This document shows, in pieces, positions 52,541-61,958 of a stretch of DNA of 64,000 nucleotides. The number at the start of each line of letters is the position of its first letter. Position 1 is the first letter of the stretch. The DNA lies in contig OZ241902.1 of NCBI GenBank assembly GCA_965203605.1, forward strand, positions 3,286,001 to 3,350,000, given 5' to 3'. Made by a program: the position numbers and the translations under genes. The notes beneath the pieces are model-generated. The model searched no databases. It was not told the origin of the DNA and was given only the letters and a program-made list of their open reading frames with translations. This DNA comes from JAPOUP01 sp965203605. Lineage in GTDB: Bacteria > Pseudomonadota > Alphaproteobacteria > Rhodobacterales > Rhodobacteraceae.

Positions 52541-53556
52541 TGCCACTCCCCACGGTGCTTGTTTATGACATCTGCAACTGCGCGGCGAAGGGCGTCGACC
52601 CCGCTGTCACGATGTCGCGTGGGATGCACCCTGTTCGTCAGAAGCGACCAGGCCAATCCCCGGTTGAAGTCTATCCAGAGACCGGTTCCGGTAAAACCTG
52701 TATGGCCGATGACCGAGTCGTTGCAGTGGTCACCGCCACTCCAGTTTCTGTGAGCGCGCTCCCACCCGTGCGTGCGGGTTGCGCTGCAGGGCTCGCGCAT
52801 TAACAGGACGGTATCCTTCGCGAAACCTCGTCCAGTCAGGATATCCCGGGCAAAATCAAGAACGCTGCCGATCTGCCCAAAGAGACCGGCATGACCGGCT
52901 CCCCCGAGCGCAAAGGCGTTTTCGTCGTGAACCTCGCCGCGTATGACCCGGCCTCGCCATGGGCAGGCCTCCGTCGCCGCGCAATTCGCGACAGGTGGGG
53001 AAAAGCTGAGGTTCCAGCCTGGATCCATGGCAGCGACCGGCTTGTTTCTCAGGCGTTCGAGCGCAAGGCCGAGCAGGATGAAGTTGATGTCGGAGTAAAC
53101 TGTGGGGCCGCGCTCCCATGTCTTTTGCAGAATGAAGGCGCGGAGAGTCGGGCGATCCTGTCCGTAAGTGTAGAGCGGCGCCACTGCTGGAAATGGCGTT
53201 TGATGGCAAAGGCACTGGCGGAACGTGATCGATCGCTCCCAGCACCCCATGTCATACTGCCGAAAATCTGGCAGAAGTGTCGTCAGAGGTGCATCCAGAT
53301 CAATGCGACCCTGCGCAGCCTCCTCCAGCACCTGCACTGTTGTGAACAGCACCTTAGTCAGGGAGGCGAGGTCGAACCAGCTGTCCCCGGCCATCGAAAC
53401 CGGGAGTGGGATGTCCTGTGCGCGTCCCGCGCACAGAACGCTCCTCTCGCCGTCGGCCTTGACCAGGCCGATCACCGCGCCGGGAATCGCGCCAGAGCCC
53501 ACAGCGGTTTGGACGGGTGCGAAGGCGCGCCGCGTCAGTTCTTGTAGAGGTGACAT
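52537..53556 (-). CDS. Serine hydrolase, beta-lactamase/DD-peptidase (class C-like) family
   Basis: A 339-residue protein of the penicillin-binding-protein-like family. The nucleophile motif SxxK is in FDLASLTKVLF, the YxN motif in GPTVYSDINFILLGLALERL, and the third motif (normally K/HTG) is HTGFTGTGLWIDF. No signal peptide is seen from the ATG at 53556, so it would be cytoplasmic; a start at 53640 adds residues that are not hydrophobic. It overlaps the upstream ABC ATPase gene by 22 nt and anmK by 4 nt. In such operons it probably processes muropeptides. Substrate is inferred from context. Confidence 0.88.
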   Translation of the reverse strand: MSPLQELTRRAFAPVQTAVGSGAIPGAVIGLVKADGERSVLCAGRAQDIPLPVSMAGDSWFDLASLTKVLFTTVQVLEEAAQGRIDLDAPLTTLLPDFRQYDMGCWERSITFRQCLCHQTPFPAVAPLYTYGQDRPTLRAFILQKTWERGPTVYSDINFILLGLALERLRNKPVAAMDPGWNLSFSPPVANCAATEACPWRGRVIRGEVHDENAFALGGAGHAGLFGQIGSVLDFARDILTGRGFAKDTVLLMREPCSATRTHGWERAHRNWSGGDHCNDSVIGHTGFTGTGLWIDFNRGLAWSLLTNRVHPTRHRDSGVDALRRAVADVINKHRGEWQ

Positions 53557-54491
53557 GCGGTCTGGGTGCCGGCGGGATTGCCTCGCCGGCTGATCAGTTC
53601 GGGACGAGTCCCGATGCAGATGTCCATTGCCTTCGGACATCGGCTATGGAAGGCACAGCCGTCGGGTGGATTGGCCGGGTCGGGGGGTTCACCGGCTACG
53701 ATGAAGGGCCTTGCATGGCGTTCCCCCTCAATTGTCGGTACTGCGGACAGCAGCGCACAGGTATAGGGATGCTGCGGATTCTCCATGACTTGATGGGCGG
53801 GTCCGAATTCCACGAAGCGGCCCAGATACATGACGGCAATCCGGTCACTGACGTGGCGGATCACCGACAGGTCATGGCTGATGAACAAAATTGACAGACC
53901 AAGCTTCCGGCGCAGGTCCGCGATGAGGTTGAGAATCTGGGACTGGATCGAGACATCAAGTGCGGAGACCGCTTCGTCGGCGACGACAAGCCTCGGGTTG
54001 AGTGCCAGTGCGCGGGCAATGGCGATGCGCTGTCGCTGACCACCGGAAAACTCATGCGCGTACCGTTCACAGGCATCAGCGGGCAGGCCAACAAGATCCA
54101 GGAGTTCCGCGACGCGCGCCTGACGGTCGGTCTTTGTGCCAATTCGGTGCACGATGAGCGGCTCGCCAATTATATGTCCAACTCTATGGCGCGGATTGAG
54201 CGATCCGAATGGATCCTGGAAGATGATCTGAACGTCGCGGCGTCGGCGCTTGAGTTCACGCCTGCGGGCGGTTGCCATATCCGTACCGTCAAAGATGATG
54301 GAACCGGAATCGGGTTCGATCAGGCGGAGAATGGAATGGCCCAAAGTGGACTTTCCGCATCCTGATTCTCCGACCACGCCCAGCACCTCGCCTTCTTCAA
54401 TGGAGAATGAAACGTCGCTGACTGCCCGCACGATCGTTCCATTGGGGCCGGAGAATGTCTTGTTGATGTTTCGGACTTCGATCAGGCTCAT
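53535..54491 (-). CDS. Oligopeptide ABC transporter ATP-binding protein, OppF/DppF type
   Basis: A 318-residue ATPase: VVGESGCGKSTLGHSILRLI (Walker A), VQIIFQDPFGSLNPRHRVGH (Q-loop), FSGGQRQRIAIARALALNPR (signature), LVVADEAVSALDVSIQSQIL (Walker B), FISHDLSVIRHVSDRI (H-loop). The C-terminal oligopeptide-transporter tail has the Cys-containing ANPPDGCAFHSRCPKAMDIC. The start overlaps the OppD-type stop by 4 nt. It would drive peptide or muropeptide import together with OppD; no permease or binding protein is left in the window. Confidence 0.93.
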   Translation of the reverse strand: MSLIEVRNINKTFSGPNGTIVRAVSDVSFSIEEGEVLGVVGESGCGKSTLGHSILRLIEPDSGSIIFDGTDMATARRRELKRRRRDVQIIFQDPFGSLNPRHRVGHIIGEPLIVHRIGTKTDRQARVAELLDLVGLPADACERYAHEFSGGQRQRIAIARALALNPRLVVADEAVSALDVSIQSQILNLIADLRRKLGLSILFISHDLSVIRHVSDRIAVMYLGRFVEFGPAHQVMENPQHPYTCALLSAVPTIEGERHARPFIVAGEPPDPANPPDGCAFHSRCPKAMDICIGTRPELISRRGNPAGTQTACHLYKN

Positions 54492-55459
54492 TGCACGGGA
54501 TTCCAGCAGGCGGTCCTGTGATGGCTCCCCGCGAGCGTCGGGACGCTCATTTCACAGCGCTCGATGGCCGCAGTGCAGCGCGGATGAAACGCGCAGCCTG
54601 CAGGCCGATGGGAGGGCTGCGGGACCGTTCCGGCTATTGCGGGAAGGCGATGACCGGGATTGTTGGCCGAGGGAATCGTGCGCATGAGCGCCGCGGTATA
54701 CCGATGGCGCGTCGCGCCAAACAGATTGCTCGCCTTCGCGTATTCGACGATCCTGCCCATATACATTACGGCGACCCTGTCACAGTGCTGCGACACCACG
54801 CCTAGGTCATGGGAGATGAGCAGAACCGCCATGCCCGCCTGCTGCCGGAGCCGGTCGATCAGGTCTAGAATCTGCGCCTGCACGGTGACGTCCAGCGCCG
54901 TTGTCGGTTCGTCGGCGATCAGCAAAGTCGGTTCACAGGCAAGGGCGATGGCGATCATTACACGCTGGCGCTGGCCACCCGAAAGCTGGTGTGGATACCT
55001 AAGAAGCATGGCCGATGGCGATGGGAGGCCAACGCGGGCGAGCAGCCGTTCAGCCTGTTCATTCGCCTGCGCTCTTGAAACCGTTCTGTGCAGATCGATC
55101 ATTTCACGGATTTGCTGGCCAATCGTGAAGACCGGGTTGAGCGAGGTCATCGGCTCCTGAAATATCATGGCGATATCCTCTCCACGGAGCTTTCGCAGTT
55201 CGGATTCTTCAAGTCTCGTCAGGTCCCGGCCTCCGTATTGAATTGACCCGTCGGTTATCGCCATCGGTGGTTCCGCCAACAGGCGCATGATCGAGAGCGC
55301 GGTAACGGATTTCCCTGATCCCGATTCCCCGACAAGTCCAACCATTTCGCCAGGTTTGATATCCAACGAAACATCCTCGACAATCGAAGTCTGCCCGATG
55401 GCTATGGTCAGATTCCTCAGGCTCAGTAGCGGTTCATCCTGCACGGGGCTGTCCTTCAT
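54488..55459 (-). CDS. Oligopeptide ABC transporter ATP-binding protein, OppD/DppD type
   Basis: A 323-residue ATPase from the ATG at 55459: LVGESGSGKSVTALSIMRLL (Walker A), IAMIFQEPMTSLNPVFTIGQ, LSGGQRQRVMIAIALACEPT (signature), LLIADEPTTALDVTVQAQIL (Walker B), LISHDLGVVSQHCDRV. The tail has RPAGCAFHPRCTAAIERC. The frame is open to 55630, but those residues are not family-like. In the usual gene order the two permease genes and the binding protein precede it; here an IS begins 100 bp upstream (55560) and no such genes follow beyond it. Confidence 0.92.
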   Translation of the reverse strand: MKDSPVQDEPLLSLRNLTIAIGQTSIVEDVSLDIKPGEMVGLVGESGSGKSVTALSIMRLLAEPPMAITDGSIQYGGRDLTRLEESELRKLRGEDIAMIFQEPMTSLNPVFTIGQQIREMIDLHRTVSRAQANEQAERLLARVGLPSPSAMLLRYPHQLSGGQRQRVMIAIALACEPTLLIADEPTTALDVTVQAQILDLIDRLRQQAGMAVLLISHDLGVVSQHCDRVAVMYMGRIVEYAKASNLFGATRHRYTAALMRTIPSANNPGHRLPAIAGTVPQPSHRPAGCAFHPRCTAAIERCEMSVPTLAGSHHRTACWNPVQ

Positions 55460-55559
55460 CAATCCTGCAGAGGTGGCGGGCGGCCCATAACCCCGCAGAG
55501 CGGCTGCGGCCCAACTACAATACCAAAACAGAACCCAATCAAGGAAAAAAGTGACTTTG

Positions 55560-57059
55560 GAGCCTCTTGCACAATTATCGTGGTTCGGTCGGCCGCGGCA
55601 AGCCTTTCGGTTCCGCCAGGGTCGTGACACCGGATCCGGCGGGTGCCCGGGGCGTTTCCGCCGGCTGAGGTGTGGCGGAATGCCGCAGTCCGTGGCCCGT
55701 CGGGCGCCGTCCGCGCATGGCTGTCCGCGCCGTTTCCTCCGGGGCGGCGTCCGCGGCGGGCGGAGCTGCCGGAACCGGCGGTGTCAGATGGTGAGCCGCA
55801 TCAGCTGCTGCACCGTCAGGGCCAGCACGCGGAGGAAAAGGTGGCAGGCCACCCTGGCGTGCCCACGGACACGGACGTGCCGGGCGCCACAGGAGTCCCT
55901 GGGGCGGAGTTCACGCGCCCGCCGCTGGAGCGCTGCCGGTGGCGGACGCGGTCGTGGCGGATGTGGCCCGCTTTCCGCTGCGCCAGAGCCTCTTTCCCGA
56001 GGCGCTCCTTCAGCGCCGCGTCGCGGCGCGGGTTGGTGTCGGTGATCGCCACGCGCCCCGTCAGGTAGGCGTGGAACCCGATCTCCAGCGAACCGTGGCC
56101 GCGTCCATGAGCTGGTGGCAGTGGTCCACCCGCAGCGCCGTCATCCCCGGCAGCGGGATCGCGGCCTGGCTGTCGCGCGGCGAAGCGGAGGTCAGGATGC
56201 AGCTGATGGGGACGTCCCCATCGGCCGCGTCGATATGCGGTCTATACCCCCTCCAGCTCTCTTTGTACCCCTTGGCGTTGCGTTTCGTCCCGGTGTCGCA
56301 GGCTTTCGGCAGCCCGTCGGCCATCTCCGTGGCGGTCATCCCGTCCGGCGGCCGCCGCTCCAGCCGGGTCCGCTCCTTCGGCCTCTCCTCCCCCTTCTTC
56401 GGGCGTCCGCGCTTTCGCTTCGGTTTTTCCTCCGGCTTCGGCTTCGGCGCCGGTCTCTCCCGCCCGACGATCGCCGGCGGGTCCCGCGATATGTGGCCGA
56501 CGACCGAGCCGGCATACGCGGCGCGGCCCGGCGCCCCGTGCATCCGCTCCGGCAGACGGGTCTCCGCGAACCAGGGGAGGGCGCGGGAGAACGCCGGTTC
56601 ACTGGGAACCTCCGACACGCGGGACCAGCCGACCGGCCGCCGCAGCGTCGGGTCGTACAGCAGCCGGTCGACCGGCACCACCGTGGTCGGCATGTCCCAC
56701 ACCGCCTTCGCGACGAAGGCCCGAGCCAGCGCCCTGCGGTCGGCGGGCGGGTTGCCGACGCCCCGGTGGCTGTAGTGCACGTGCCTCCCGCCCTCCACCA
56801 GGTCCAGGACGGCGACGGATTTGGTGTGCCTCACGCCCAGCGGGCCGACCTCCCCGGCGAGGGAGGGCGGAAGTTCCCCCTGGAACCGCCGCCAGGCATC
56901 CGGTATGGATGATCGCAGGGACATGGAGCCGTCTCCCTGCATGTTGTGGATCCAACACCCGCTTCATACCAGAGGGATGGCTCCATATCCATACCAGCCA
57001 TCAGAAAAACGCCCGTTTCCGAAAAAAACCGCTTGATCGGGGAGTTCTGCAAGAAGCTC
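55560..57059 (-). mobile_element. IS4/IS5-type insertion sequence upstream of the peptide ABC genes
   Basis: The left end reads GAGCCTCTTGCACAA and the right end read inward GAGCTTCTTGCAGAA, imperfect inverted repeats bounding a 1500-bp element. I see no target duplication, so the element may have recombined with another copy, with loss of the DNA that used to flank it. The transposase is on the minus strand and is frameshifted. One base after its right end starts the target duplication of the next IS. Confidence 0.7.
55790..56942 (-). pseudogene. DDE transposase (IS4/IS5 superfamily), frameshifted
   Basis: From 56942 the frame gives GRHVHYSHRGVGNPPADRRA, ARAFVAKAVWDMPTTVVPVD, VSEVPSEPAFSRALPWFAET, VGHISRDPPAIVGRERPAPK (first catalytic Asp), a Lys-Arg-rich linker, GTKRNAKGYKESWRGYRPHI, DAADGDVPISCILTSASPRD and LPGMTALRVDHCHQLMDAA. 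The sense then changes frame: ITDTNPRRDAALKERLGKEA (near 56040), and again to HVRVRGHARVACHLFLRVLA then LTVQQLMRL to about 55795. At least two indels, so inactive. Confidence 0.75.
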
Positions 57060-57068
57060 ATCAGGAAG

Positions 57069-58778
57069 GGGTGTATCCCAAGTTGGTTGATTCCGACAGT
57101 TCGAATGTGCCATTCCTTCGTTGCGGCGGGACCATGGGAGACCGGGGCAACCGGCGGGTGGCCTGCCATACCAGGCAACGGGCATGGAGCTGTTTCATGG
57201 CACGGAAGGGAAAGTCGGGTCACAGGCACCCGGACGCGGTGGCGTATCCGGGGGTCTGTCCGAAAGCGACGCGGCGGTCCATCCACCGGTGGTCCGCGGG
57301 CACGGGGGTGGTTTCACCCGGTACTGGACCGGGGGCGGCGAGGTGACGGGCCGCGACATCGCGGAGGACGCGCTGCCGCTGGCGGGGCTGCGGCCGGACG
57401 GCGGTCCGCTGCCGGCGCTGCTGGCAGCGGTCCCGGCGGAGTTCGGCCCGCGGCTGCCGAAGCTGGCGGCGGACCTGGCGTCGGGCGTCCCGGACCCCGG
57501 CGCCGTGGAACGGGCGCTCCGGGACGCCTCCCCCGTCGGCGGTGCGGCGGCGCCGGGGCTGCTTTCCGGGCGGCCCGGCAGGGCCCTGCCGGCGCCGGAA
57601 TGCCGGAGCTGCGGCAGGACAATGACCCGGCACCCGTCGGGGAGGAGGGAATGGACCACCCGGCTGGGCCGGGTGGAGGTGAGGCGGGGATGTCACCGCT
57701 GCGGTTCCTGCGGCGGGGGCCGCTTTCCGCTGGACCGGGCGCTGGGTCTGGAGGCGGACACCTTCACGCCGGGGGTGGCGGACACCGTCGCCGGTACGGT
57801 GTCGCCGATGGGCTTCGATGCGGCCGCCACGCACATCGCGGACCTCGCCGGGCCGGGGGTCCCGGCGGGTTCCCTGCAGCGCCGGTCGCCTGGGCCCGGC
57901 GCGGAGGCCATGGAGTCCGGCCGGGATGGGGCCGTCGGGGGCGACCCACTGGAATCACGCATGTATCTGGCGGTGGACGGGACCGGGATCCCGATGCGCG
58001 GGGAGGGGACGGAGGGCGTCACCGGAAAGGGGGAGGACGGGAGCGCCCGGACCCGCGGGGGAGGCTGGCCGTCGTGTACACCGCCGAGGGCCGGGACCGG
58101 GAGACCGGCGCGGCGCCGAGGACAGGGACAGCGAACCGGTCGGCTGCCTGACCGGCAGCGCGGCGGCGCGGTCAGGGGGCCGGGAGCCCTCCGCGTTCGC
58201 CGCCCGCCCCGGCGGGGAGGCGCGCCGCCGCGGCCTTCCGGAGGCCGGGGAGCCGGTCGTCATCCCCGACGGGGCGGACTGGACACCCGGCACGCGCGGG
58301 GAGCCCTTCGGCGGCGGCGGGGTCACCTTCGTCCTGGACCGGTTCCACGCGCTGGAACACCCCTCCGCCGCCGGCAGGGCGGTCCACCCCGAGGGACCGG
58401 AAAGGGACCGACGGTCCGCGGAGGTCAGGGCGGACACCGGGGCTGGCCGGGCGGGGAGGGTGATCCGGGAACTGGAGCCGCACAGGGACCGGCACGGCGA
58501 GGTGGATGCCTGCCGCCGCCACTTCCGGAACAACCCCGGACGGATGCGGTACGGAGAGCACCGCGACCGCGGCATCCAGGTCGGGAGCGGTGTCGTGGAG
58601 GGCGGCTGCAGGCGGTCCGGACCCAGGATGAAGCGCTCCGGGACCCGCTGGTCGGAGAGGGGCGCCAACGCAATGCCGGCGCTGAAGGGCTGCGTCATGG
58701 GCCACAGGCTGGCCGACTTTCTGGACTGGCGGGCGAATCAGGCTGTTGCGGCATAATCAACCAACTTGGGATACACCC
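57069..58778 (+). mobile_element. ISKra4-type insertion sequence with 9-bp target duplication
   Basis: The element is 1710 bp. The ends are a long, perfect inverted repeat of about 24 bp beginning GGGTGTATCCCAAGTTGGTT (57069 and, inverted, 58778). The 9-bp repeat ATCAGGAAG lies at 57060-57068 and 58779-58787. The target is the base next to the right end of the IS4/IS5-type element. The transposase gene is on the plus strand and has frameshifts. Confidence 0.88.
57184..58756 (+). pseudogene. ISKra4-family transposase, frameshifted
   Basis: The first frame gives LPALLAAVPAEFGPRLPKLA, PECRSCGRTMTRHPSGRREW and RLGRVEVRRGCHRCGSCGGG then RFPLDRALGLEADTFTPGVA (a zinc-ribbon N-terminal region), and LYLAVDGTGIPMRGEG-like text (MYLAVDGTGIPMRGEGTEGV) with the first catalytic Asp. 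Near 58060 it moves through a second frame (LAVVYTAEGRDRETGAA) into a third (VIPDGADWTPGTRGEPFGGG, VTFVLDRFHALEHPSAAGRA, GIQVGSGVVEGGCRRSGPRM then KRSGTRWSERGANAMPAL) with the remaining catalytic residues. Two indels within 60 bp break the gene. Confidence 0.8.
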
Positions 58779-58978
58779 ATCAGGAAGCCAAATTCATGAA
58801 ATCCTATGGCCGCCTTGGTCCCTATGTTGGGTTGGACCCAGTTATGCAGCTACGAATCCATTACCCAATATGGGGCAAGACCAGCCCCCCGCGCCGAGCA
58901 ACTCGGAATGCCGACATGAATTTACGGTCTGTCGAGGAGCGCTGAACAATGGTATCGGCTGCTCCAAGAAAGTGCATT

Positions 58979-59122
58979 ATGGAGAAAGACCCATCCATTT
59001 CAATCGGCGACCACTTCGCCGGCTTCATCGATATGCAGGTCCGGTCCGGCACGCCGCGGCGTTTCGATTTCAAGGCGTTCAAAGCACGTAAAAGGACGGA
59101 GTTCGGTCGGAAGGCGAAATGA
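58979..59122 (+). CDS. parD: ParD-family antitoxin with an internal deletion
   Basis: A 47-residue frame. It starts like ParD, EKDPSISIGDHFAGFIDMQV then RSG, and jumps straight to the C-terminal segment, RRFDFKAFKARKRTEFGRKA. A normal ParD is about 80-95 residues; the missing middle would hold the second and third helices of the ribbon-helix-helix fold and the first part of the toxin-binding helix. The reading frame is kept and the stop still overlaps the parE start by 4 nt (ATGA). DNA binding is probably lost; toxin binding by the remaining tail is possible. Confidence 0.7.
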   Translation: MEKDPSISIGDHFAGFIDMQVRSGTPRRFDFKAFKARKRTEFGRKAK

Positions 59123-59430
59123 GTGGCGTCACCTACTCGCCCGCCGCTATTGCAGACATCAACGATATCTGGGACTGCACCACCAGAACATGGAGCACCG
59201 CCCAAGCGGACCGTTACGTGGACGACATTCAGAATGCCTGTAATGGGTTGGCAGCGGGCGGAAAGCAGGGGCGACCGGTCGTTGTCCTCGACGGCTACCT
59301 GAAATACACTATCGGGTGCCATTCTGACTTCTCTGTTAGGACCGATGACGGGATCACTGTCATCTGTGTGCTGCACCAGAACACGGAGATCGAGCGGCAC
59401 CCGCAACTCTATGACCGTCGGAAGGGGTAG
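59119..59430 (+). CDS. parE: ParE-family toxin
   Basis: A 103-residue ParE: TYSPAAIADINDIWDCTTRT, WSTAQADRYVDDIQNACNGL, GKQGRPVVVLDGYLKYTIGC, then ICVLHQNTEIERHPQL. All elements of the RelE/ParE fold are present and the frame is intact, but several usually conserved positions have changed (for example the 'SHFLFYR' strand reads CHSDFSVRT), which may reflect loss of activity. ParE toxins poison DNA gyrase. It is coupled to a damaged ParD, so either the toxin is dead or the short antitoxin still works. Confidence 0.8.
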   Translation: MSGVTYSPAAIADINDIWDCTTRTWSTAQADRYVDDIQNACNGLAAGGKQGRPVVVLDGYLKYTIGCHSDFSVRTDDGITVICVLHQNTEIERHPQLYDRRKG

Positions 59431-59826
59431 ACTGCTCGATTGGCGTGTTTCTGGCCTTCTTACAGCAAGCAAACCTGACGCGGTGCCAGTACGGGAACCA
59501 AGCTCCAAGTCGGGGATTCTGTCCGAAGCCCCGTAGCACTTTCCACCCGGATTACTGTCCTCCGACAGCGAACCATACAGTCACCTGAAAGCTCAGGGGC
59601 CACCCGCCGACTTTCCAGACGAGACTACCATCCCTTGCAGCCGGGACGAATGGCCCTTGACATGAGTCCTAGGATTTGAGTAGGTCTGATCAAACGGATA
59701 TGAGGTCACGGACTTCGTTTGTAGGATATGAAGACGGTCTGCCTACTGTAAGGGACAGCTCCCGTTTCAGCAAGACCTGCGCGAACGTGGACTATGGCTA
59801 GAGGCTCAACCAGACGGAAGGATTGA
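59431..59826. other. Upstream region of the three-gene operon; no gene seen
   Basis: About 400 bp without a supported gene. It should hold the promoter of the following operon. GGAAGG lies shortly before the ATG pair at 59827-59832. Confidence 0.4.
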
Positions 59827-60852
59827 ATGATGATTGTCATACCAGTCTATTATTTATTGGTGTTTCTTTGTATCGGCATTTCCGTATACCTCACTTACTT
59901 CGGTTTGGAGAGAACTTTTGGTCCGCTGACGATTTACTTCACTGCTGTAATTGGACTGCTGCTTTTCGCCGCTGACTACCTGATTCAGAGACAGAAGGAA
60001 CAGGGCTTGTCATGGGCACCACCACTTTTGTTATTCCTCGTGGCTGCGACACTTTCAGGCTTGAGTAACTTCAATTATCTCTACACGAATTTCATGAGGG
60101 ACGATGTGTTGGCCGCGACGGTACGCGAACAGTATAGAGTTTTTCAAGCAGACCTCACTGAGACCCGTGCTCGGCTCACGAATGTTGAAGCGGTGCGTCT
60201 GGAGACTGACCGACGCGCACGGATTGAAACGGAACTCAGGCAAATGTGGACGCAGATGAACGATCCTGCGCGCCCAGGTTGTGGAGAACGCTGCGCGGAG
60301 CATATCGACAGTATCAACGCCCTGCTCGGTACGCCTGTGACCGATCTTGTGAGACCGGGACCGTCGTCTTCAGCTTCGGAGATAAAGAGGTTCTATGACG
60401 AATTCCGAAACCTGGTGTACGACACGCTAGAAAATTCTAGTGTTGCAGGGCCATTCCAAGCAATTCGTTCTGTTGTGAGCCAAATCGATGAACGGCTCCA
60501 ATATTACGGTAATGCTGACGACGCGCTCCGTGCAGGTAAAGACCTCGGCATCCTGTCGAAACTGTCGGACGACTCGGACAAGATTGAGCGCGACGCGAAT
60601 GCTTTACTGCCCGCTGGACAGGAAGTCGAGCATGCGTTCATCGATCCGACGCTTGGTAGGCTTGGCGAGATTGTCTACAGCCTGAAGAACGGATTTCTGG
60701 AAGTCCCTAATCTGAGCACCACAATCATGGCTTCCATCCTATCAGTCATGGTGGATTTCATTCCGATCCTCTACGCGTTTGTTGCGTTTGGTCAGGGCGA
60801 TGGCATAACGGGTCGTAGGATCGACAACGATGATGGAGGCATATTATTGTGA
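59827..60852 (+). CDS. Membrane protein with coiled central domain, first gene of an unassigned operon
   Basis: A 341-residue protein (the second Met, at 59830, is an equally good start). Three hydrophobic segments at about residues 3-24, 30-52 and 62-84 (YYLLVFLCIGISVYLTYFGL; TIYFTAVIGLLLFAADYLI; PPLLLFLVAATLSGLSNFNY) are followed by some 210 soluble residues, helical at first (VREQYRVFQADLTETRARLT) with a CGERC pair, and a fourth segment near 300-325 (TTIMASILSVMVDFIPILYA). I do not recognise the family. The order of membrane helices and a long extracytoplasmic or cytoplasmic helix region recalls channel-like partners of P-loop proteins. It is 26 bp before the P-loop gene. Composition is more A+T-rich than the core operons. 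Confidence 0.65.
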   Translation: MMIVIPVYYLLVFLCIGISVYLTYFGLERTFGPLTIYFTAVIGLLLFAADYLIQRQKEQGLSWAPPLLLFLVAATLSGLSNFNYLYTNFMRDDVLAATVREQYRVFQADLTETRARLTNVEAVRLETDRRARIETELRQMWTQMNDPARPGCGERCAEHIDSINALLGTPVTDLVRPGPSSSASEIKRFYDEFRNLVYDTLENSSVAGPFQAIRSVVSQIDERLQYYGNADDALRAGKDLGILSKLSDDSDKIERDANALLPAGQEVEHAFIDPTLGRLGEIVYSLKNGFLEVPNLSTTIMASILSVMVDFIPILYAFVAFGQGDGITGRRIDNDDGGILL

Positions 60853-60878
60853 GAGTGCAAGTGGGGACATGACAGACC

Positions 60879-61958
60879 ATGACTGACGATAACGGTAAGA
60901 CGAGCGGGCGAGGGCTTGTCGAGATACAAACAAGCAACCGAAAAGAAAGCAGAAAGGTGGAACCCAACCTATCGAAAAACAACGCAGAAACAAAATCAGA
61001 CAAAGTGACAGCACCCAAGCTTAACCCATTTGACGAGTTGGTTGGGACCGGCGTCCGTGAGCCTGCCTTCACCGGAGAAGATGCCCGAAAGAGGCAGGGC
61101 AATTTTCTTGTTCCCTTTGGCGTGACGGGTTCGGGCAAAACAACATTCCTTGCGTCACTCTTTAAGTACATCAACCAGGCCGAAAACCTCTCCGGTGACA
61201 TTCAATTTCCTGAACAGGGAAAGGTCCGGAACTACGCCGGCCAGTCCATGCTCAACCGTTGGGACGAAATTTTCAGCTCCCGCGGCCGCTTTCTCCGAGC
61301 AACTCCCATAGGTAACGATGCAGTTCGCGAGCTTGCCTACGAGGTCACTCCGACGAAGGGCCAGAAGACCAAATTACGGTTCAGTGTTGTTGAAGTTTCA
61401 GGCGAAGATCTTAAGCGCGTTGTCGCTCGAGAGGGCAAAAATCCGCGGCTGCCAGACGCCATCGAAGCAATCTTCAAAAATACCAATTTGCGCACCATGA
61501 TCGTATTAGTAGTTCATCCAGAAACGATGGAAAATGATTTGCTCTTTAAAAACTTATTTACGTGGTTAAACCAAAATGTCGGATCTCGATTGAAGACATT
61601 TTCTCTTGCTATCTTGATCGCCAATCCCGACCTCGCTTTAACGCACCTGAAAGCTAGGCGTGCTGACGCAGAAGAGATAGAGAGCTTAACGGGACCTATA
61701 TGCAAAGTCTACCTCAAAGAGTTTGTCCCGAACACCTATGCTGTATATTGTGCCTGGAATAAAAACAGACGTGCGATCATTTCATTTAACATCGGTCAGA
61801 TTGAAAGGAGTGACGGCGATGACGGTGAATTTGTGAGAATTATTAGATTTGATATGAAAAGTTCGGCAAAGCTCTTTGGTTGGATTTACTGGCAGTTCAC
61901 CGGCAGAAGGTTGGGTGCCACTTGGTGGCAGAGATTTATTCAAAAGATGCATGGGTGA
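60879..61958 (+). CDS. P-loop NTPase (GTPase-like), second gene of the unassigned operon
   Basis: A 359-residue protein. After a 70-residue polar N-terminal tail comes a strand and Walker A, FLVPFGVTGSGKTTFLASLF (about residues 80-100). A switch-like motif follows in LRFSVVEVSGEDLKRVV (about 165-180), where a GTPase would have D-x-x-G. Then two hydrophobic strands, MIVLVVHPETM and TFSLAILIANPDLALTHLKA, and a late YAVYCAWNKN. The order of strands fits TRAFAC-type GTPases better than AAA proteins, but I cannot find a clean NKxD. The C-terminal FGWIYWQFTGRRLGATWWQR is amphipathic and may touch the membrane. It overlaps the third gene by 8 nt. Confidence 0.7.
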   Translation: MTDDNGKTSGRGLVEIQTSNRKESRKVEPNLSKNNAETKSDKVTAPKLNPFDELVGTGVREPAFTGEDARKRQGNFLVPFGVTGSGKTTFLASLFKYINQAENLSGDIQFPEQGKVRNYAGQSMLNRWDEIFSSRGRFLRATPIGNDAVRELAYEVTPTKGQKTKLRFSVVEVSGEDLKRVVAREGKNPRLPDAIEAIFKNTNLRTMIVLVVHPETMENDLLFKNLFTWLNQNVGSRLKTFSLAILIANPDLALTHLKARRADAEEIESLTGPICKVYLKEFVPNTYAVYCAWNKNRRAIISFNIGQIERSDGDDGEFVRIIRFDMKSSAKLFGWIYWQFTGRRLGATWWQRFIQKMHG

